Origin: Branchiostoma belcheri
Lineage: Eukaryota; Chordata; Leptocardii; Amphioxiformes; Branchiostomatidae
Assembly: GCF_001625305.1 (NCBI RefSeq)
Contig: NW_017804387.1
Span: 851,831 to 915,830 of the forward strand
Length of the DNA stretch: 64,000 nt
Direction: 5' to 3'
Shown here: positions 1-10,717 of the stretch, in pieces
Numbering within the stretch: position 1 is the stretch's first letter
Layout: each line of letters opens with the position of its first letter
Notes under the pieces: generated by a model
Seen by the model: only the letters and a program-made list of their open reading frames with translations
The model's database searches: none
What the model was told of the DNA's origin: nothing
Translations under genes and position numbers: made by a program

Positions 1-502
1 AACAGTTGTTGATTAAATCATTAATGTCCAATGTCGTACTTACTGCAGCAATAATAGTACTAATAGAAACAACCAGTTGCCTTTTACTTGTGACATGAAC
101 TGTCCGATATCAGCAAAGTGATAGTTAGATGTACTAAATCATTATTAGTGTAGTGTCATAGGAGTACACAAAAACGTACCGAGCAAAAAATAGAATTAGA
201 AAGGCAACATTTCCAAAGCAAATGCATAATGTTTACATTAGCATATGGTCTGCCCTGTTAATTCCAAACACATTCATAATATATATGGTCAGACAGGAGT
301 CTAAATCCCTCCTGCTATAAAATTGCAACATGATGTAACCCAGCACTAGTTACCATGGTGACAGACGTCTGCTTCAGGTCATTATTGACCTTAGTTGTTT
401 GGAGAAGAAGCAAAACTGAGCAAAAACAAGAAGTTTTCCTTCGGTATGTAAACATAATAAAAATGTATCAATTTTATTTTAGGACAAAGTGTGATGACAA
501 AC
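1..502. other. Intron sequence at left edge
   Basis: AT-rich sequence of the type II gene's intron. A copy of a dispersed repeat with core ACCATGGTGACAGACGTCTG lies at about 325-410; other copies are at 38150-38265, 42540-42690 and, reversed, 44515-44605. Nothing else is recognised. Confidence 0.5.
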
Positions 503-605
503 CTTCCTTGGTGGTGAAGTCCGGCTTGTTGGTGGGTGCAGGTCCTGCCGCCCCCCTCCCCACCGTGACGCCGTGCGGGGGAACACGCCCGGGGACCGGA
601 GTCAC
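503..605 (-). CDS. Type II protein exon 6: Pro/Gly-rich stalk, continues outside window
   Basis: A 103 bp GC-rich exon in AT-rich surroundings, phase 0 in and phase 1 out, with acceptor GTTCAG and donor GTTTGT. It codes [18 protein letters not shown] and ends [10 protein letters not shown]. The next exon must be left of position 1. Confidence 0.65.
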
Positions 606-1471
606 CTGAACGGTCAGAATGGGTCAAATTGTAAACATACTAACCGGCATTCACGAGTTACCCATCCCCAGAATGCAACGCGAAAACAAGTGGTCTAAAC
701 GTCATTTGCATAGGGCTGGAAGGCATCGGAATGATCCTGTTGACGTTAAACAGCTTGTTTTTCACTGTGTTTTGAGGTGTTGGGGTATTTTATGCTCAAC
801 ATTAATTGAATTACTATGGATCGAATCTGACAATGAATAGAGAATAACGTTTTTTAGTTCTTCTCAACATGGAACATGTTCAAACCACAGTGAAAAACAA
901 GCTGTTTAACATCAACAGGATCATTCCGATGCCTTCCAGTCCTATGCAAATAATGTTTAGACCCCTGTTTTCGCAATGCATTCTGGGGATGGGAAACTCG
1001 TGAATTGGTGGATCGAGCAATTTCTCTATCACCTCAATTTCCGTGTCTGACTTCCCTTAGTATAAAGTGGTCTATCAGGAAAAATTGAGACACATGGTCC
1101 CAAGGACACAAAGAGTTCCATGGTTTTAAGATCTAACGTTATACTGCTATACATACATATTTGTTACATATGTCACAGGGGAGATTGGAATCCAGGGGGA
1201 TCTGGAATCCTCCTAGGGGAGATTGGAATCCAGATATTCAGATCCCAGTTTTGTAGAAAAAAAAACTTGAATTCCAGTCTCCCCTAGGGGAGATAGGGAT
1301 TCCAATCTCCCCTAGGAGGATTCCGGATCCCCCTGGATTCCAATCTCCCCTGTGACAAATATACATATTATCATTGATGCTGTTTATCTGCATGCTAAGT
1401 TTGGATATCGGTGATATGGCTAAGAAGTAAGTAATTACCTTCGCCAAGAAGGTTATGTTTTCAGGGGCGTT

Positions 1472-1517
<46 letters not shown>

Positions 1518-4500
1518 TGTCTGTCAACACGATAACTTGAGAAGGTCTTGATGGATTGTCTTGATACTTGGTAGGTGGGTAGGTCTTGATGAGACCTCAA
1601 AATGATTAGATTTTGGGCCACCTGGCGGCTTGTCATGGTACTGCAGCAGAACTTCCGGTTTTGATATCTCATGATCCAGACATGCTAGGGTGACGAAATT
1701 TAGATGGTAGATAGCTCTTGTGCTGGGGATGAAGTGACAAGAGTTTGAGTCCCCTAGTTGCTTGCTCTAGAACTGCAGGGGGGTTTAATGGACAAATGTT
1801 TAAAGATGGATGGATCATCGTGATTTTTGGTATGTAGGTAGCTTGAGTGATGCTTGACATAATGATATTACAATTATGCAAATATGGATGTAATTTCCAT
1901 AATTAATGAGGAAATTCTATTTATCAGCTGCATTCCATAATAGGAAGTTCAAGCTTGTGACATATGTTATTAAGAATGAGAGAAACACAGGCAGATATCG
2001 ATTATGCAAATGAAGACTTAATTTGCATAATTAATGAGAAAATATTATAATTGCATAGTGGTAACTGCCTGGAATTTTATAGTTGGGGTGTTTGAAAGTT
2101 AAGTTAAGGTGAACATAATTAAACATAACTTATTCAAATAAGGACCTCATCTGCATAATTTATGAGAAAATCTCATCATGGCATTCTTTGTTAAGATAAG
2201 ACTGTCTTTTGGTGGAGAATATGATCAACAGATATAATCCATGCAATTGAGGATCCTATTTGCATAATTAGGGGGATTAATATATAATTTCTTAATCATA
2301 AAAGCTAACATCATTTGGCGAAGGTATGAGATCGTGGAACTCTTGTTATAATCTATTGTTTACATGTCTTGAAAGTTCATCTGTGTTGGTAGAAGTCATT
2401 ATGAAGTAAGTTTAAACTGTAATTTCCAACACAATTTGGGTGACTCCAATTCTTGTTGTGTTGGAAATTACAGTTTAAACGTACTTCATATTGTTTACAT
2501 GGCTACATGGTAGCCTCTACTGGGCTTTAGAGGTGGATTAAAAGAGTATAAATTGGCCAAATAGACAGATAAGGCCACAGCAAGTAATTTTTATGGATGA
2601 CATCAGCGCGCGCATAATTTTCGCCTGATTTTGAAAAAAAAAGAAAGAAATTTTGTTGCCTTCTGAAAGTGGTCAACATGCCGATAATGGGCAAAAATGT
2701 CTGTTGCCATTCCAGAAGGTGGATGGCAGATAACTATGAAGAGGGGATCAGACAAGAAAGGGCTCTGATTTAATGTTTTGTTTCTTACTTTGATGCAGTG
2801 ATATGTGATGCTGGCTGTGTATATGTGATGTTCCCACTGAATCAAAACCATTTGTACAATGATTGAGTCAAAATTGTAAATTGTAGGAGCCTTGTTTTTT
2901 TCGGCCCGCCTTGTTTTTTTTTTCGTCCGCTCGCATTAGATTTGGAGTCTGCGGAGAATGTCATCAATATAATTTACTTGCTGTGGCTTAACATGACAAG
3001 GGAGTTGGTTCGCAAAAGCAGAACAGTTTAATTTTATTTGTCTTTCTGACTGGATACCGCTTGGCAGAATTTCCGCTCTACTGAGGACTACCAAAGTGTC
3101 ATCTGATGACGTCATCAAGAAGACTGACAAGTACTGACCCTTATGACGTCAGCAGGCGTGACCTTGTCAGTCTTCTTGATGACGTCATCAGGCGTCACCT
3201 TGGCAGTGCCCTTGATGACGTCATCAGTCGTTACCTTGTCAGGCTTCTTGATGACGTCAGCAGATGTCCCCACCTTGTCAGGACCTTTCCAGACAGCCGT
3301 ACGGGTGATGTTCAGGGGCCCTGCTGTAGTTGTAGCCGCCTGTAGAAAAAGGGCAAACAATCTTAGGCCACACCAATTTAATTTGCTGGTTCTCGGATTT
3401 TTTTTTGAAAAAATATGAAGCGACAGGGCGAAAAAAGATAAAAATAAAAACAATTCTATTATAGCCCCAAATGCTACGATAGGATCCATGAAGTCAACAC
3501 AAAAAGCTAGATAGATATGGAAAAACTGTTAGGAAGAAAAGGACTTTCCTCACATGTTGGGGGCAAAATGTGAGCATTTTTTATAGTTGATTTAGAACCA
3601 AAATCCTTTTTTTGGCAAGTTAGAAAAAAATGAAGAGACGAATCCGAGAACTAACAAATTAAATTGGTGTGGCCTTAATTAAATGTGTCATATTCATATT
3701 TGAGAAAGACAGAAAAAGACAACAATCTTCATATTCAGTTTACTCTGATTATGTCTTTTTGCCAGTTTTCCAGACATTCATATTGTTTTTTAAACAATGT
3801 TAATTAAATGTGTCATTCATATTTGAGATGACAGAAAAATACTAAAATCTTCATATCAATATATATGTTTCCTCTGATAATGTGGTTTTTGCCAGTTGTT
3901 TGTTTTCCAGGCATTTATATTGTTTTGTGAACAATGTTAATGTGCTCTGTATCTGTATCTGTATAGCCGGTATAACCGCCTTTCGGCGTAACATGCACAC
4001 CAGCTACAGTTGAAATGACATAAAACCTGTAACAATGTGCATATTATGTTTACTCTGATAATGTGTTTTTGCCAGTTGTTTGTTTTCCGGACATTAATAT
4101 TTTGAACCATCTGTACAGATATAAGTAATATTACTAGTCTCCACCAGACTACTTTGCAGGTTGAATAAATCGTCAAACTTGACCTAAAAAGGGGAATATA
4201 ATTGGCCAGAGGAGTTAGCCGGCCATAGAAGGTAGGCATGCTAGTCCTCCTATGGCCGGCTAACTCCCCTTTTTAGGCTGATTTTGGCGACGTCTCAGGG
4301 AGGAGCCTAATGGTACAGTATTGTGTGCAGTTTGCAAGAAATCTAGAAATGGTACAGGCATTTTGTCCACAGGCATGGAATGTCCATAGGCATGTCTCCG
4401 ACCCACAACTATGCCCACATTCCTGGAGACCCTTGGGAAGACCTGTCTGCTCCGAAAGGCCCTACTTTCTGTGACCCCGGGGCTCGTTCACTATACACTC

Positions 4501-7336
4501 AGGGGAGGAGTGCACTGTATCTGTCTAGACTTAACAGGTACCAAGTCTTCCTCAAAATCATGAACTCATGGCAGTGCCGTGCAAACAATAACCCTAACAG
4601 CAACCACCGTCGCCTTGGCAATGTATGTTTTCATTGCCAGTCTTGTTGACTATTTATTCAGCCTGCAAAGCAGGCTGATGTCAACTTACAGTGCCGTTGT
4701 TCCCAGCTTGGAAGTTGAGTTGCGTCAGAAGTACAGGTACCACGATCAGCAGTGTTACCATGGCAACGGTCGATGCGATGACGCACTTCAGCAGGCGTGG
4801 TGACAGGCGATGACGTAAGCGTTCCCAGATGTTCTCTTCTGATGACGCTGTGAGGTGGACAGAAGAAACATACAATTTTTTGTTGTCATGAAAGTTCATC
4901 TGTGTTGGTAGTAATCATTGTGAAACATTGAACTTTATTCCAACACACAGTTTACAGAGAGATAAAATTTTCGACGACCACTGTCGCCTTCATCAGGATA
5001 ATTAATGACCAATCACTTCACAACGTGATCGCGCGAGAGTTACGGTTTACAAACACGTGACATAAATCACACGAGACTTTACTGATACGTGACGTCAGCA
5101 ACTGATCTCTGAAAATTTGATCTCTCTGTAAACTGTGTGTTGGAATAAAGTGCAATGTTTTACAATTTTTTGTTGGGTCTACTTAGCAACTGTTAGCAAC
5201 ACAAATGAAGTTTTACGAGATGAAATAAGAGTGCTATTAAGCATTCTAATATTAATGATTTTTGATAACAGTTATCAAATGTATTCAGCTCAGCAGCTTT
5301 GCTTGCTTTAAAAAGGTGTTCTTCTCTGTGTAGGATACTAACAATGATTGTGAATAATAAATTTATCTATTTAGATTTTCAATAAATGTCACAAGCGTAT
5401 TCTAGATCTGTGGGACAAGGGAAGTCTATATTGGCCGCCAGAAAACCGCTGCCACCCCTACCCCCTACGTGTTACAGTACTGTATGTATGCCAATGGATA
5501 CATGCGCCCAATATGGACTCCCCTTGCCGCACGGAATCTAGCCTCCTTCGCAGACTCGTGAGGCGGCGGAGTTAAAATTTTTCGGAGAGGGACGCGAGTT
5601 ATGCCGCGGAGGGGCGGTTTTGCCGCCGAGGGACTTTGCTGGTGGTAGACAGCGGTGAAACCGTCCCTCCGCGGCATAACTCGCGTCGTTCCCCGAAGAA
5701 AATTAACGCCGCCCTCTCACAATTCTGTGAAGAAAGCTAACAGAAGCTGCTATAAGACGGACCTTGCGGCGGCAGCGGGGCGTGGTTTGAGCTGTACATC
5801 GGGTTTGGCCGGAGCTGGCGGAGGATGTCTTGCGGGTTCTGTAACGGATTGAGCCCGACCGGCGGCACTTGTTGGCCGCCCCCGGGCCTCGGGGTAGAGG
5901 GAACAGGCGGTGCGCCGAGGACGTCCCGGTTCAGAGGCGGTCCGAACCCCTGCCGAAACTGGTCGCCGTTCTCGTACGTGTGGGCAGCGGCCGGGTCAGG
6001 TTGGGACCGGCCGTCGGCGGTGGTTCGTCCTCCCGGCCTCGGGGTAGAGGGGACGGGCGGGGCGCGGCCGGCATCTCGGCTCAGAGGCTTCCCGAGACCC
6101 TGGTGGAACGTGTCGCCGTCCTCGTACGTGTGTGTGGCGGGACCTAGTAAATAGTAGAGCGGATTCATTCCTCAAACTAACCGACATCTCACACACGCAG
6201 TCGTCCCTCAGTAAGACATGTGGAGCCGCAGAGTTTCCCGTTAAGACTTTTATTCAGCCTTGTAATTTTGAATTTTCCTTTATCAAATCAAATCAAATCA
6301 AACATCAATCATTCAATCAACTTGGCAGTCTTGAACTCGACTGAAGTGTGTCGATTTAACATTTTTGTCATTTAAAAAACAATCTACTGCAGAACCAAGG
6401 TCAGCCACCAGGAGGCCAATATTTGACCTTGACCTTTGTCTTCCTAAGACCTACCAACGTACCAAATATCATCACAATCCATAAAGGCGTTCTGAAGTTA
6501 TGCTGACTACAAAGTTGCGGAAACACAAACACACATCCAGACATACACACAGGCAGACAGACAGACATACACACACACACAGACACACACACAGACACAA
6601 AAACAATACCTCCATTTTTCATGGAGGTAATAAACAACATTCTATCAGTTAAAAGTATTACTAGTACATTACGTAAAGATCAATTAACATATAGCAAAAG
6701 TGCGTTGACGAGTAAAACCCATTCATATTAAAAAAAACTCTTATATCTGACATCATAAACACAACCTTGATAGACACAAGTACAAAATATACATTAAGGT
6801 TTATCAATTTGTAATTTCTATATACCATTTGTACAAGTTATTGTTATCTATATTTAATTTGATTATGTTGAGTTGGACACCAGAAAGAATAATGTCAAAA
6901 CACTAATGGGGATCCGAATAAACAAACAAACAAACAAACAAATTTCTTATTTCTTATTTCGTCTCCACGTTTGTATATGTGGGTTATCTAACACCAGTTA
7001 ACACTGTCTTGATAACCTGTGTCTTGACCTGTTGTCATTACCAATAAAGAAACAAACAAACAAACAAACAAACATACCAGACGCCGCTAGCCCAGCTGCC
7101 GGACGGTGACCTTGAGCGGCGCCTTGACCTTGACCTCCCGGTCGGCCGGAGGACGTCGTCCCGACTTGGAATGGCCCGCCTGGTTCTTTCGGAGTTGTTT
7201 CTTGTTGGTCATCGACACTTCCGTCAGGCCCTTTTAAAAGATAAGGAAGCATTAGCCAAATTGTCTGGAGACTAGTTCAGTCATGGATGTTGCATTGCTT
7301 ACCAAACACTCTATCGCCTGTTGTAGTGAACAGACA

Positions 7337-7401
<65 letters not shown>

Positions 7402-7535
7402 ATATACACACACACCCACACCCACACACAGACACACACACATACACACACAGACACACACACATATAGACACAGACACACACACACACAGACAGACACA
7501 TACATACATGTACAGAGAGAGAGAGAGAGAAAGAG

Positions 7536-7569
<34 letters not shown>

Positions 7570-7678
7570 AGAGAGACACACAGACACATACATACATACA
7601 CACACACACACGCACAGAGAGAGAGACTGAGAGGCACACATACACAAACACACACAGACACATACACACAGACAGACA

Positions 7679-7730
<52 letters not shown>

Positions 7731-10420
7731 CAAATGTTTATTTCCAAAAGTAACTCTCATACAAAATTATTCTGTACATTAACAAATGCGCCAGAAGAAA
7801 CCACACTCGAGGATTGATATGCACATCAATTATACTGTCCAAACAGAAGTTTAGATTCCAGTGCATAATAGAAAGCCATTTTAAAAAAACGATAAAAGCC
7901 TAAACACACGCAAAAAAATATTACAAAACCTAACTTGGACAGTATACGTATATCAATTATACACTGGCATTTTTGACGGAAATATGCGTATACGTGAAAG
8001 ATGGTTTGCCGAGGATGACAGACCACATACTAGTACCAGAAAAAATGAGCCAACAAAGAAAATTATTTAAAAAGGATAAAAGATATTTCTCAGTAACCAT
8101 GTTACAAACCACCAAAGTAAAAATGTAGCATAGACTCCTACAGTGGCGTCGGTGGCGCAACAGTTTAGAGCGTTGAAGTCAGAACCAAGAGGTCCCGGGT
8201 TCGATTCTTTGTGAAAGGCATTTTTTCCTTTCCCTGACGGTGGAGTGACGCCCACCGAACTTCGTAGGCTAATCTGTCTAAATGTGTGCCAAAACACACT
8301 ACGGATTTGGTGAGCCAATGTTCAACATCTGCACATTTGCCACCGAGAGCCGTAAAAAGAAATACAATGTAGACTCCTATGCGGAGGTAATGAGATTCAA
8401 ATATGTGAACGGGGCATATTTTAAAGCCGTTTGGGTATTTCTACAACAACAATGTAAACTAGGTCCTATAAGACATTATATCTTTTTGGCGCCCTTTTGG
8501 TACATGCATGTTTAGGCCACACCGTCTTGATTTTGTGGATGACATCATCTGAAGACCCCCAAACTAGTGCGAGCGGGCGAATAAAAAAAAATCCGGCCAA
8601 AAATAAAAATGCTACTAAACCACAGGAATACAAAGCTGGTATTGTGAATTCGCGACAGTACATAGCGACGTATACGACAAGCCGGCTTGTGGAATCTATG
8701 AATCGGTACTGTACATATGTACTGAGTTCTTGAGTCGTGGAGTTTCGGTAGTCTGGGTGCCCGGCTCCGTATTATATTGTCGCTAACTAACATGGATTAT
8801 CCAGGCCTAGAGCCAGGTCAAAGCCTCGGTGGACGGGATTTTTTTTGAGGGCGACAGACGAAAATCAATGCGTGCGCGGATGGAGTCGGTGTGGCCTTAC
8901 CCATGCTGTCATATATAGTCATTAATCTTGTGAATTGACTGAATTTATACTGTTTCTTACTGTTGTCAGCTAGTTTCTGGCCATATTCAAAGAACAGGGT
9001 AGAAACTAGGGCTCGAAATGCATTGTGGGAACAGTTGCACCAGACCTAAACATTTTGGTGCACAGACAAAAAATTGGGGACGCAACATTTTGAAATTTGC
9101 AAAAAGACAAATGCTAAATCTTTCAATTTTCACTGGACCATAACTTCGAGGCCCCAAATCACAAATTGTGTTACTTACGTATACGATGCGTTCTAAACTC
9201 CCTTTCATTTGATCTTATACTTGGCAGTTTCCTCAGTTGTAGTTAAATTTTGTCCGACATAATAGGGGAAAACCTGTGAACATGCCTACATTTTTCTCGC
9301 AGTGTATTTTTAAAGTGTTACAGCACAAATTCGGTGTAATATTGTGGGTTCTATGGCCCTTTATGTCTATTTTCATGCGATTCTATGCGTGGCAGAGTTT
9401 CTGTTGTAGTTGAATTTTGGCCGACACAGTGAGGAAAACATGTCAACATGCCTAGTTTTTGCTTTCCATTTCGTAGTGTATTCTTAAAGTGGTGTCGTGT
9501 GGCGTAAAATAGAGCGTTCGGCTCGAAACCAAGAGGTCGCGAGTTTGAATTCTGTCGTGCCAGGTCTTGGGAAAGACACTTAATACGAATTTCCTCACTT
9601 CACTCAGGTAAACATTAGTAAGTCTGCTGGCCGTTCATGCGTTTTTCTGCGTTGGTGGCGGCATGAAAATAAGTTGAAAAAATTGAGCGTGCCGTCGCCA
9701 TGTCTTGTAATACATGTTGGAATGGTACAGTAAAAGCAATAATATAAAAGCACTTTTCCAAAAAAAAAAGAGTTCCTGACCTGACGGTAGATCTGCGCCG
9801 TACATGGGGTTGAGCGGTATCTTGTTGAGGTCTTCCCTCCGCAGCCTGTGCCGGTACACGCCCGCCCTTTTCACGTCCCTCTCTTTGGGGAGAACAAACC
9901 GCCCTGCCGGGGTCTGTCCTTCGGCTTCATGTCGGGATGGTCCCGCTGGATTCTTTCCGGAGTGGCCGGGCGGTGGTCCGTGGTAATTGGCCTGTCCGGA
10001 GTGACGGGACGATAGGTTGTGTCCATTTTTCTGTCCGGAGCGACGGGACGATAGGTCGTGGTCATTTTCCTGTCCGGAACGACGGGACGGTAGCCCAGTG
10101 GCCTGTTCGGAGCGACGGGACGGTAACTCGTGGTCAGTGTCCTGTCCAGAGCGACGGAACGATAGCTCAGAGGTCTTCCTGGGTGGACCAGACAGATCTC
10201 CCGGAGTCTGCCCGCAGAGACGAGCCGGTTTCCCCAGAGCTTGTCCGTGGAGGCGAGACGGTACCTTCCGATAGTGCACGGCGGAGAACCGGCCAGAAGC
10301 ACGGCTGTGGGAATCTTCAATAAAAGTTGCTTCTTCAGTCAATTCTGAGGACTCGTGAGAGTCATTAACAGCCATCACTGTGGCTCTCTGATGTAGCTCC
10401 TTTGTCGGAGCGCACGCCAT
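503..10420 (-). CDS. Type II membrane protein with repeat-rich cytoplasmic tail (six exons, runs off left edge)
   Basis: Six exons in agreeing phases (9781-10420, 7078-7230, 5763-6143, 4690-4847, 3139-3339, 503-605) give the first 545 residues. ATG at 10420 is chosen because an in-frame TAA lies 18 bases upstream and the context is GACATGG. Residues 1-412 are polar and cytoplasmic by the positive-inside rule ([13 protein letters not shown] before the membrane). A single segment spans about 413-434, and the rest is ectodomain stalk with NIT and NGT glycosylation sites. Two NPMY motifs (204-207 and near 379) are the NPxY type known to bind PTB domains or drive endocytosis. The C-terminal ligand-binding part, if any, lies outside the window. 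The family is not recognised. Confidence 0.78.
1175..1362. repeat. Foldback element with GGGGAGATTGGAATCC arms
   Basis: The left arm (about 1175-1255) and right arm (about 1270-1362) are inverted copies built from GGGGAGATTGGAATCCAG and CTCCTAGGGGAG blocks. The whole can fold into one long hairpin. It looks like a small non-autonomous element. Confidence 0.7.
1436..2326 (-). mobile_element. 0.9 kb non-autonomous element with TACCTTCGCCAA termini, copy 1
   Basis: Bounded by the inverted 12-mer TACCTTCGCCAA, with a TG microsatellite near one end (about 1472-1520). Inside are blocks shared with the other copies, such as CTAGTTGCTTGCTCTAGAACTG and repeated GCAAATGAGG-like octamer-rich segments. 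It is in reverse orientation relative to the copies at 17400-18291 and 53930-54841. No ORF for a transposase is seen. Confidence 0.72.
2403..2488. repeat. Short hairpin element
   Basis: Arms GAAGTAAGTTTAAACTGTAA and its inverse lie around a loop of about 25 bases. The word TTCATCTGTGTTGGTAG just upstream recurs at about 4889, next to another inverted-repeat element. Confidence 0.65.
2573..2987. mobile_element. GGCCACA-type MITE, diverged copy
   Basis: Ends GGCCACAGCAAGTAA and TTACTTGCTGTGGC are inverted, with TAA and TTA outside. The internal GCGCGCGCAT and TTCGTCCGCTCGCATTAGA match the better copies at 36884-37286 and 41402-41885. Confidence 0.65.
3139..3339 (-). CDS. Type II protein exon 5: stalk with 12-residue DKVTxDDVI repeat
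   Basis: A 201 bp exon, phase 0 on both sides. After [19 protein letters not shown] come four 12-residue units: [12 protein letters not shown] (slightly longer), [24 protein letters not shown] and [11 protein letters not shown]. Each unit contains the palindrome TGACGTCA on the DNA level. The array seems to have grown by 36 bp steps. The donor is AGG-GTCAGT at 3137-3138, inside the loop of a perfect inverted repeat. Confidence 0.75.
3366..3674. mobile_element. GGCCACA-type MITE, 309 bp
   Basis: Terminal inverted repeats GGCCACACCAATTTAATTTG and its inverse are flanked by TTA direct repeats (3363-3365 and 3675-3677). The internal CGAATCCGAGAACTA is also inverted. The 3 bp T-W-A target duplication fits the PIF/Harbinger style (known of that superfamily). 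Confidence 0.72.
3940..3992 (-). mobile_element. 3' tail of a non-LTR retrotransposon, solo fragment
   Basis: Read on the minus strand this is GTTACGCCGAAAGGCGGTTA, then TACCGGCTATACAGATACAG with further TACAGA units. The same end occurs on the plus strand at 25610-25667 after reverse-transcriptase sequence, so this is a 5'-truncated insertion of the same family. Confidence 0.72.
4197..4275. repeat. Hairpin with GAGTTAGCCGGCCATAG arms
   Basis: GGAGTTAGCCGGCCATAG at about 4210 is inverted at about 4248 (CTATGGCCGGCTAACTCC), with a loop of about 20 bases. Not associated with any gene end. Confidence 0.65.
4690..4847 (-). CDS. Type II protein exon 4: transmembrane segment
   Basis: A 158 bp exon, phase 1 in and phase 0 out, with a polypyrimidine acceptor ending CTCACAG and donor GTAAGT. 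It codes [19 protein letters not shown], a basic run, then [20 protein letters not shown] and [12 protein letters not shown]. Basic residues before the hydrophobic stretch place the N terminus in the cytoplasm. Confidence 0.82.
4923..5160 (-). mobile_element. Inverted-repeat element, 41 bp arms, with hammerhead-like core
   Basis: Arms at 4923-4963 and 5120-5160 (AACTTTATTCCAACACACAG and inverse). On the minus strand at 4968-4997 lies CTGATGAA, a stem GGCGAC/GTCGTC, then GAAAA. It is probably derived from a Penelope-like or related retroelement end (inference). Confidence 0.68.
5571..5708. repeat. GC-rich hairpin beside exon 3
   Basis: GACGCGAGTTATGCCGCGGA at about 5591 is inverted at about 5668, and the outer GTTAAAATTTTTCGG pairs with CCGAAGAAAATTAAC. 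It ends about 55 bases from the weak donor of exon 3 and could affect its use (inference). Confidence 0.65.
5763..6143 (-). CDS. Type II protein exon 3: two 37-residue repeats and second NPMY
   Basis: A 381 bp exon, phase 1 on both sides. Two copies of a 37-residue repeat ([17 protein letters not shown] and [17 protein letters not shown], each followed by [12 protein letters not shown]) are separated by about 12 residues. The Pro-rich part resembles an SH3 ligand. Then come [13 protein letters not shown] and [11 protein letters not shown] content is far above the surrounding intron. The donor (GTCCGT) is weak. Reading through it gives an in-frame stop at 5737-5739, so an intron-retained isoform lacking the membrane segment is possible. 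Confidence 0.75.
6144..7077. other. Intron 2 of the type II gene
   Basis: Holds a SINE-type tail of repeated CAAAT units (about 6283-6303), a degraded repeat at 6380-6640 with AC-rich simple sequence and the hairpin CCTCCATTTTTCATGGAGG, and AAAC tracts at 6919-6942 and 7048-7074. No coding signal. Confidence 0.55.
7078..7230 (-). CDS. Type II protein exon 2: Gly/Gln-rich tail
   Basis: A 153 bp exon, phase 1 on both sides, with acceptor AAAAG and donor GTATGT. It codes [20 protein letters not shown] and then a Gly/Gln/Ala-rich stretch ending GLAAS. Low complexity, probably disordered. Confidence 0.68.
7332..7730. repeat. Compound CA microsatellite
   Basis: About 400 bases of CA repeats interrupted by GA blocks (about 7514-7530, 7565-7575 and 7615-7627). 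Long open frames here on both strands are Cys-Val or Thr-His runs produced by the repeat. Confidence 0.95.
8143..8300 (+). mobile_element. tRNA-derived SINE fragment
   Basis: Box A-like GTGGCGCAACAGTTTAGAG and box B-like GGGTTCGATTC are about 35 bases apart, followed by the common body AAAGGCATTTTTTCCTTTCC. The same structure is seen at 10718-10975 and 45790-46140. Confidence 0.7.
8515..8896. mobile_element. GGCCACA-type MITE, 382 bp
   Basis: Ends GGCCACACCG and CGGTGTGGCC are inverted, with TTA on both sides (8512-8514 and 8897-8899). The internal GTGCGAGCGGGCGA and AAAATCAATGCGTGCGCGGA match the other copies. Confidence 0.72.
9490..9610 (+). mobile_element. tRNA-derived SINE fragment
   Basis: GTGTGGCGTAAAATAGAGCG resembles box A and GCGAGTTTGAATTC a degraded box B. 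The body GGAAAGACACTTAATACGA is related to that of the SINE at 10718. Confidence 0.6.
9781..10420 (-). CDS. Type II protein exon 1: tail with RRSGQ repeats and NPMY
   Basis: A 640 bp exon with start codon at 10420 and donor CAG-GTCAGG. Residues 1-45 are acidic and Ser-rich. Residues 88-155 contain about five imperfect 11-14 residue repeats ([35 protein letters not shown]), rich in Arg, Ser and Gln. The segment ends [14 protein letters not shown]. The antisense strand also stays open across the repeat, but without supporting splice sites. Confidence 0.78.
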
Positions 10421-10717
10421 GTCGGACCGTGAGCTTTACAAGCTCGGGCGCGGCTCAGAGCGCAGCTTTCCTCGATTCTCCTAAAGTACACATTCATGAA
10501 TATTAGTAACTCTAATTGTCTAGAAATTGGAGGCTGTGGTTTATGTCTAACCCTGTATTATTAGCGATTTCCTCACCTTATCAGGACATTTTACTACTGG
10601 ACTTAAGACCAACAAAATTTTGTTACTGAAGCAACATTAAACAATAATGTCGTATTTGTCAGATACTCCTAGAAATTTCATTCTCAATACTAAAGTTTAT
10701 GTCGGGGTATCAAATCT

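Larger units (their letters stand above)
606..3138. other. Intron 5 of the type II gene, filled with inverted-repeat elements
   Basis: Holds a foldback at 1175-1362, a 0.9 kb TACCTTCGCCAA element at 1436-2326, a 30 bp-arm hairpin at 2403-2488, and a GGCCACA-type MITE at 2573-2987. The rest is AT-rich with no coding signal. Confidence 0.6.
3340..4689. other. Intron 4 of the type II gene
   Basis: Contains a MITE (3366-3674), a retrotransposon 3' tail (3940-3992) and a hairpin (4197-4275), separated by AT-rich sequence with partly duplicated stretches (TTAATTAAATGTGTCAT at about 3677 and 3799). No coding signal. Confidence 0.55.
4848..5762. other. Intron 3 of the type II gene
   Basis: Contains an inverted-repeat element with a hammerhead-like core (4923-5160) and a GC-rich hairpin next to exon 3 (5571-5708). 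The sequence between is AT-rich with no coding signal. Confidence 0.55.
7231..9780. other. Intron 1 of the type II gene
   Basis: Contains a 400 bp CA-rich tract, two tRNA-derived SINE heads and a MITE. About 8905-9480 is unique-looking sequence with no coding signal. Confidence 0.55.

Noticed and set aside
3106..3418. Plus-strand frames with repeated LLDDVI or FLMTSS
   Set aside because: Antisense readings of the palindromic 36 bp coding repeat.
7252..7760. Long open frames on both strands (Cys/Val-rich and Thr/His-rich)
   Set aside because: They are translations of the CA microsatellite and have no splice or start support.
9804..10323. Plus-strand open frames with repeated CPERRDG-like units
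   Set aside because: Antisense of the repeat-coding exon 1 of the type II gene; no splice sites or start context.
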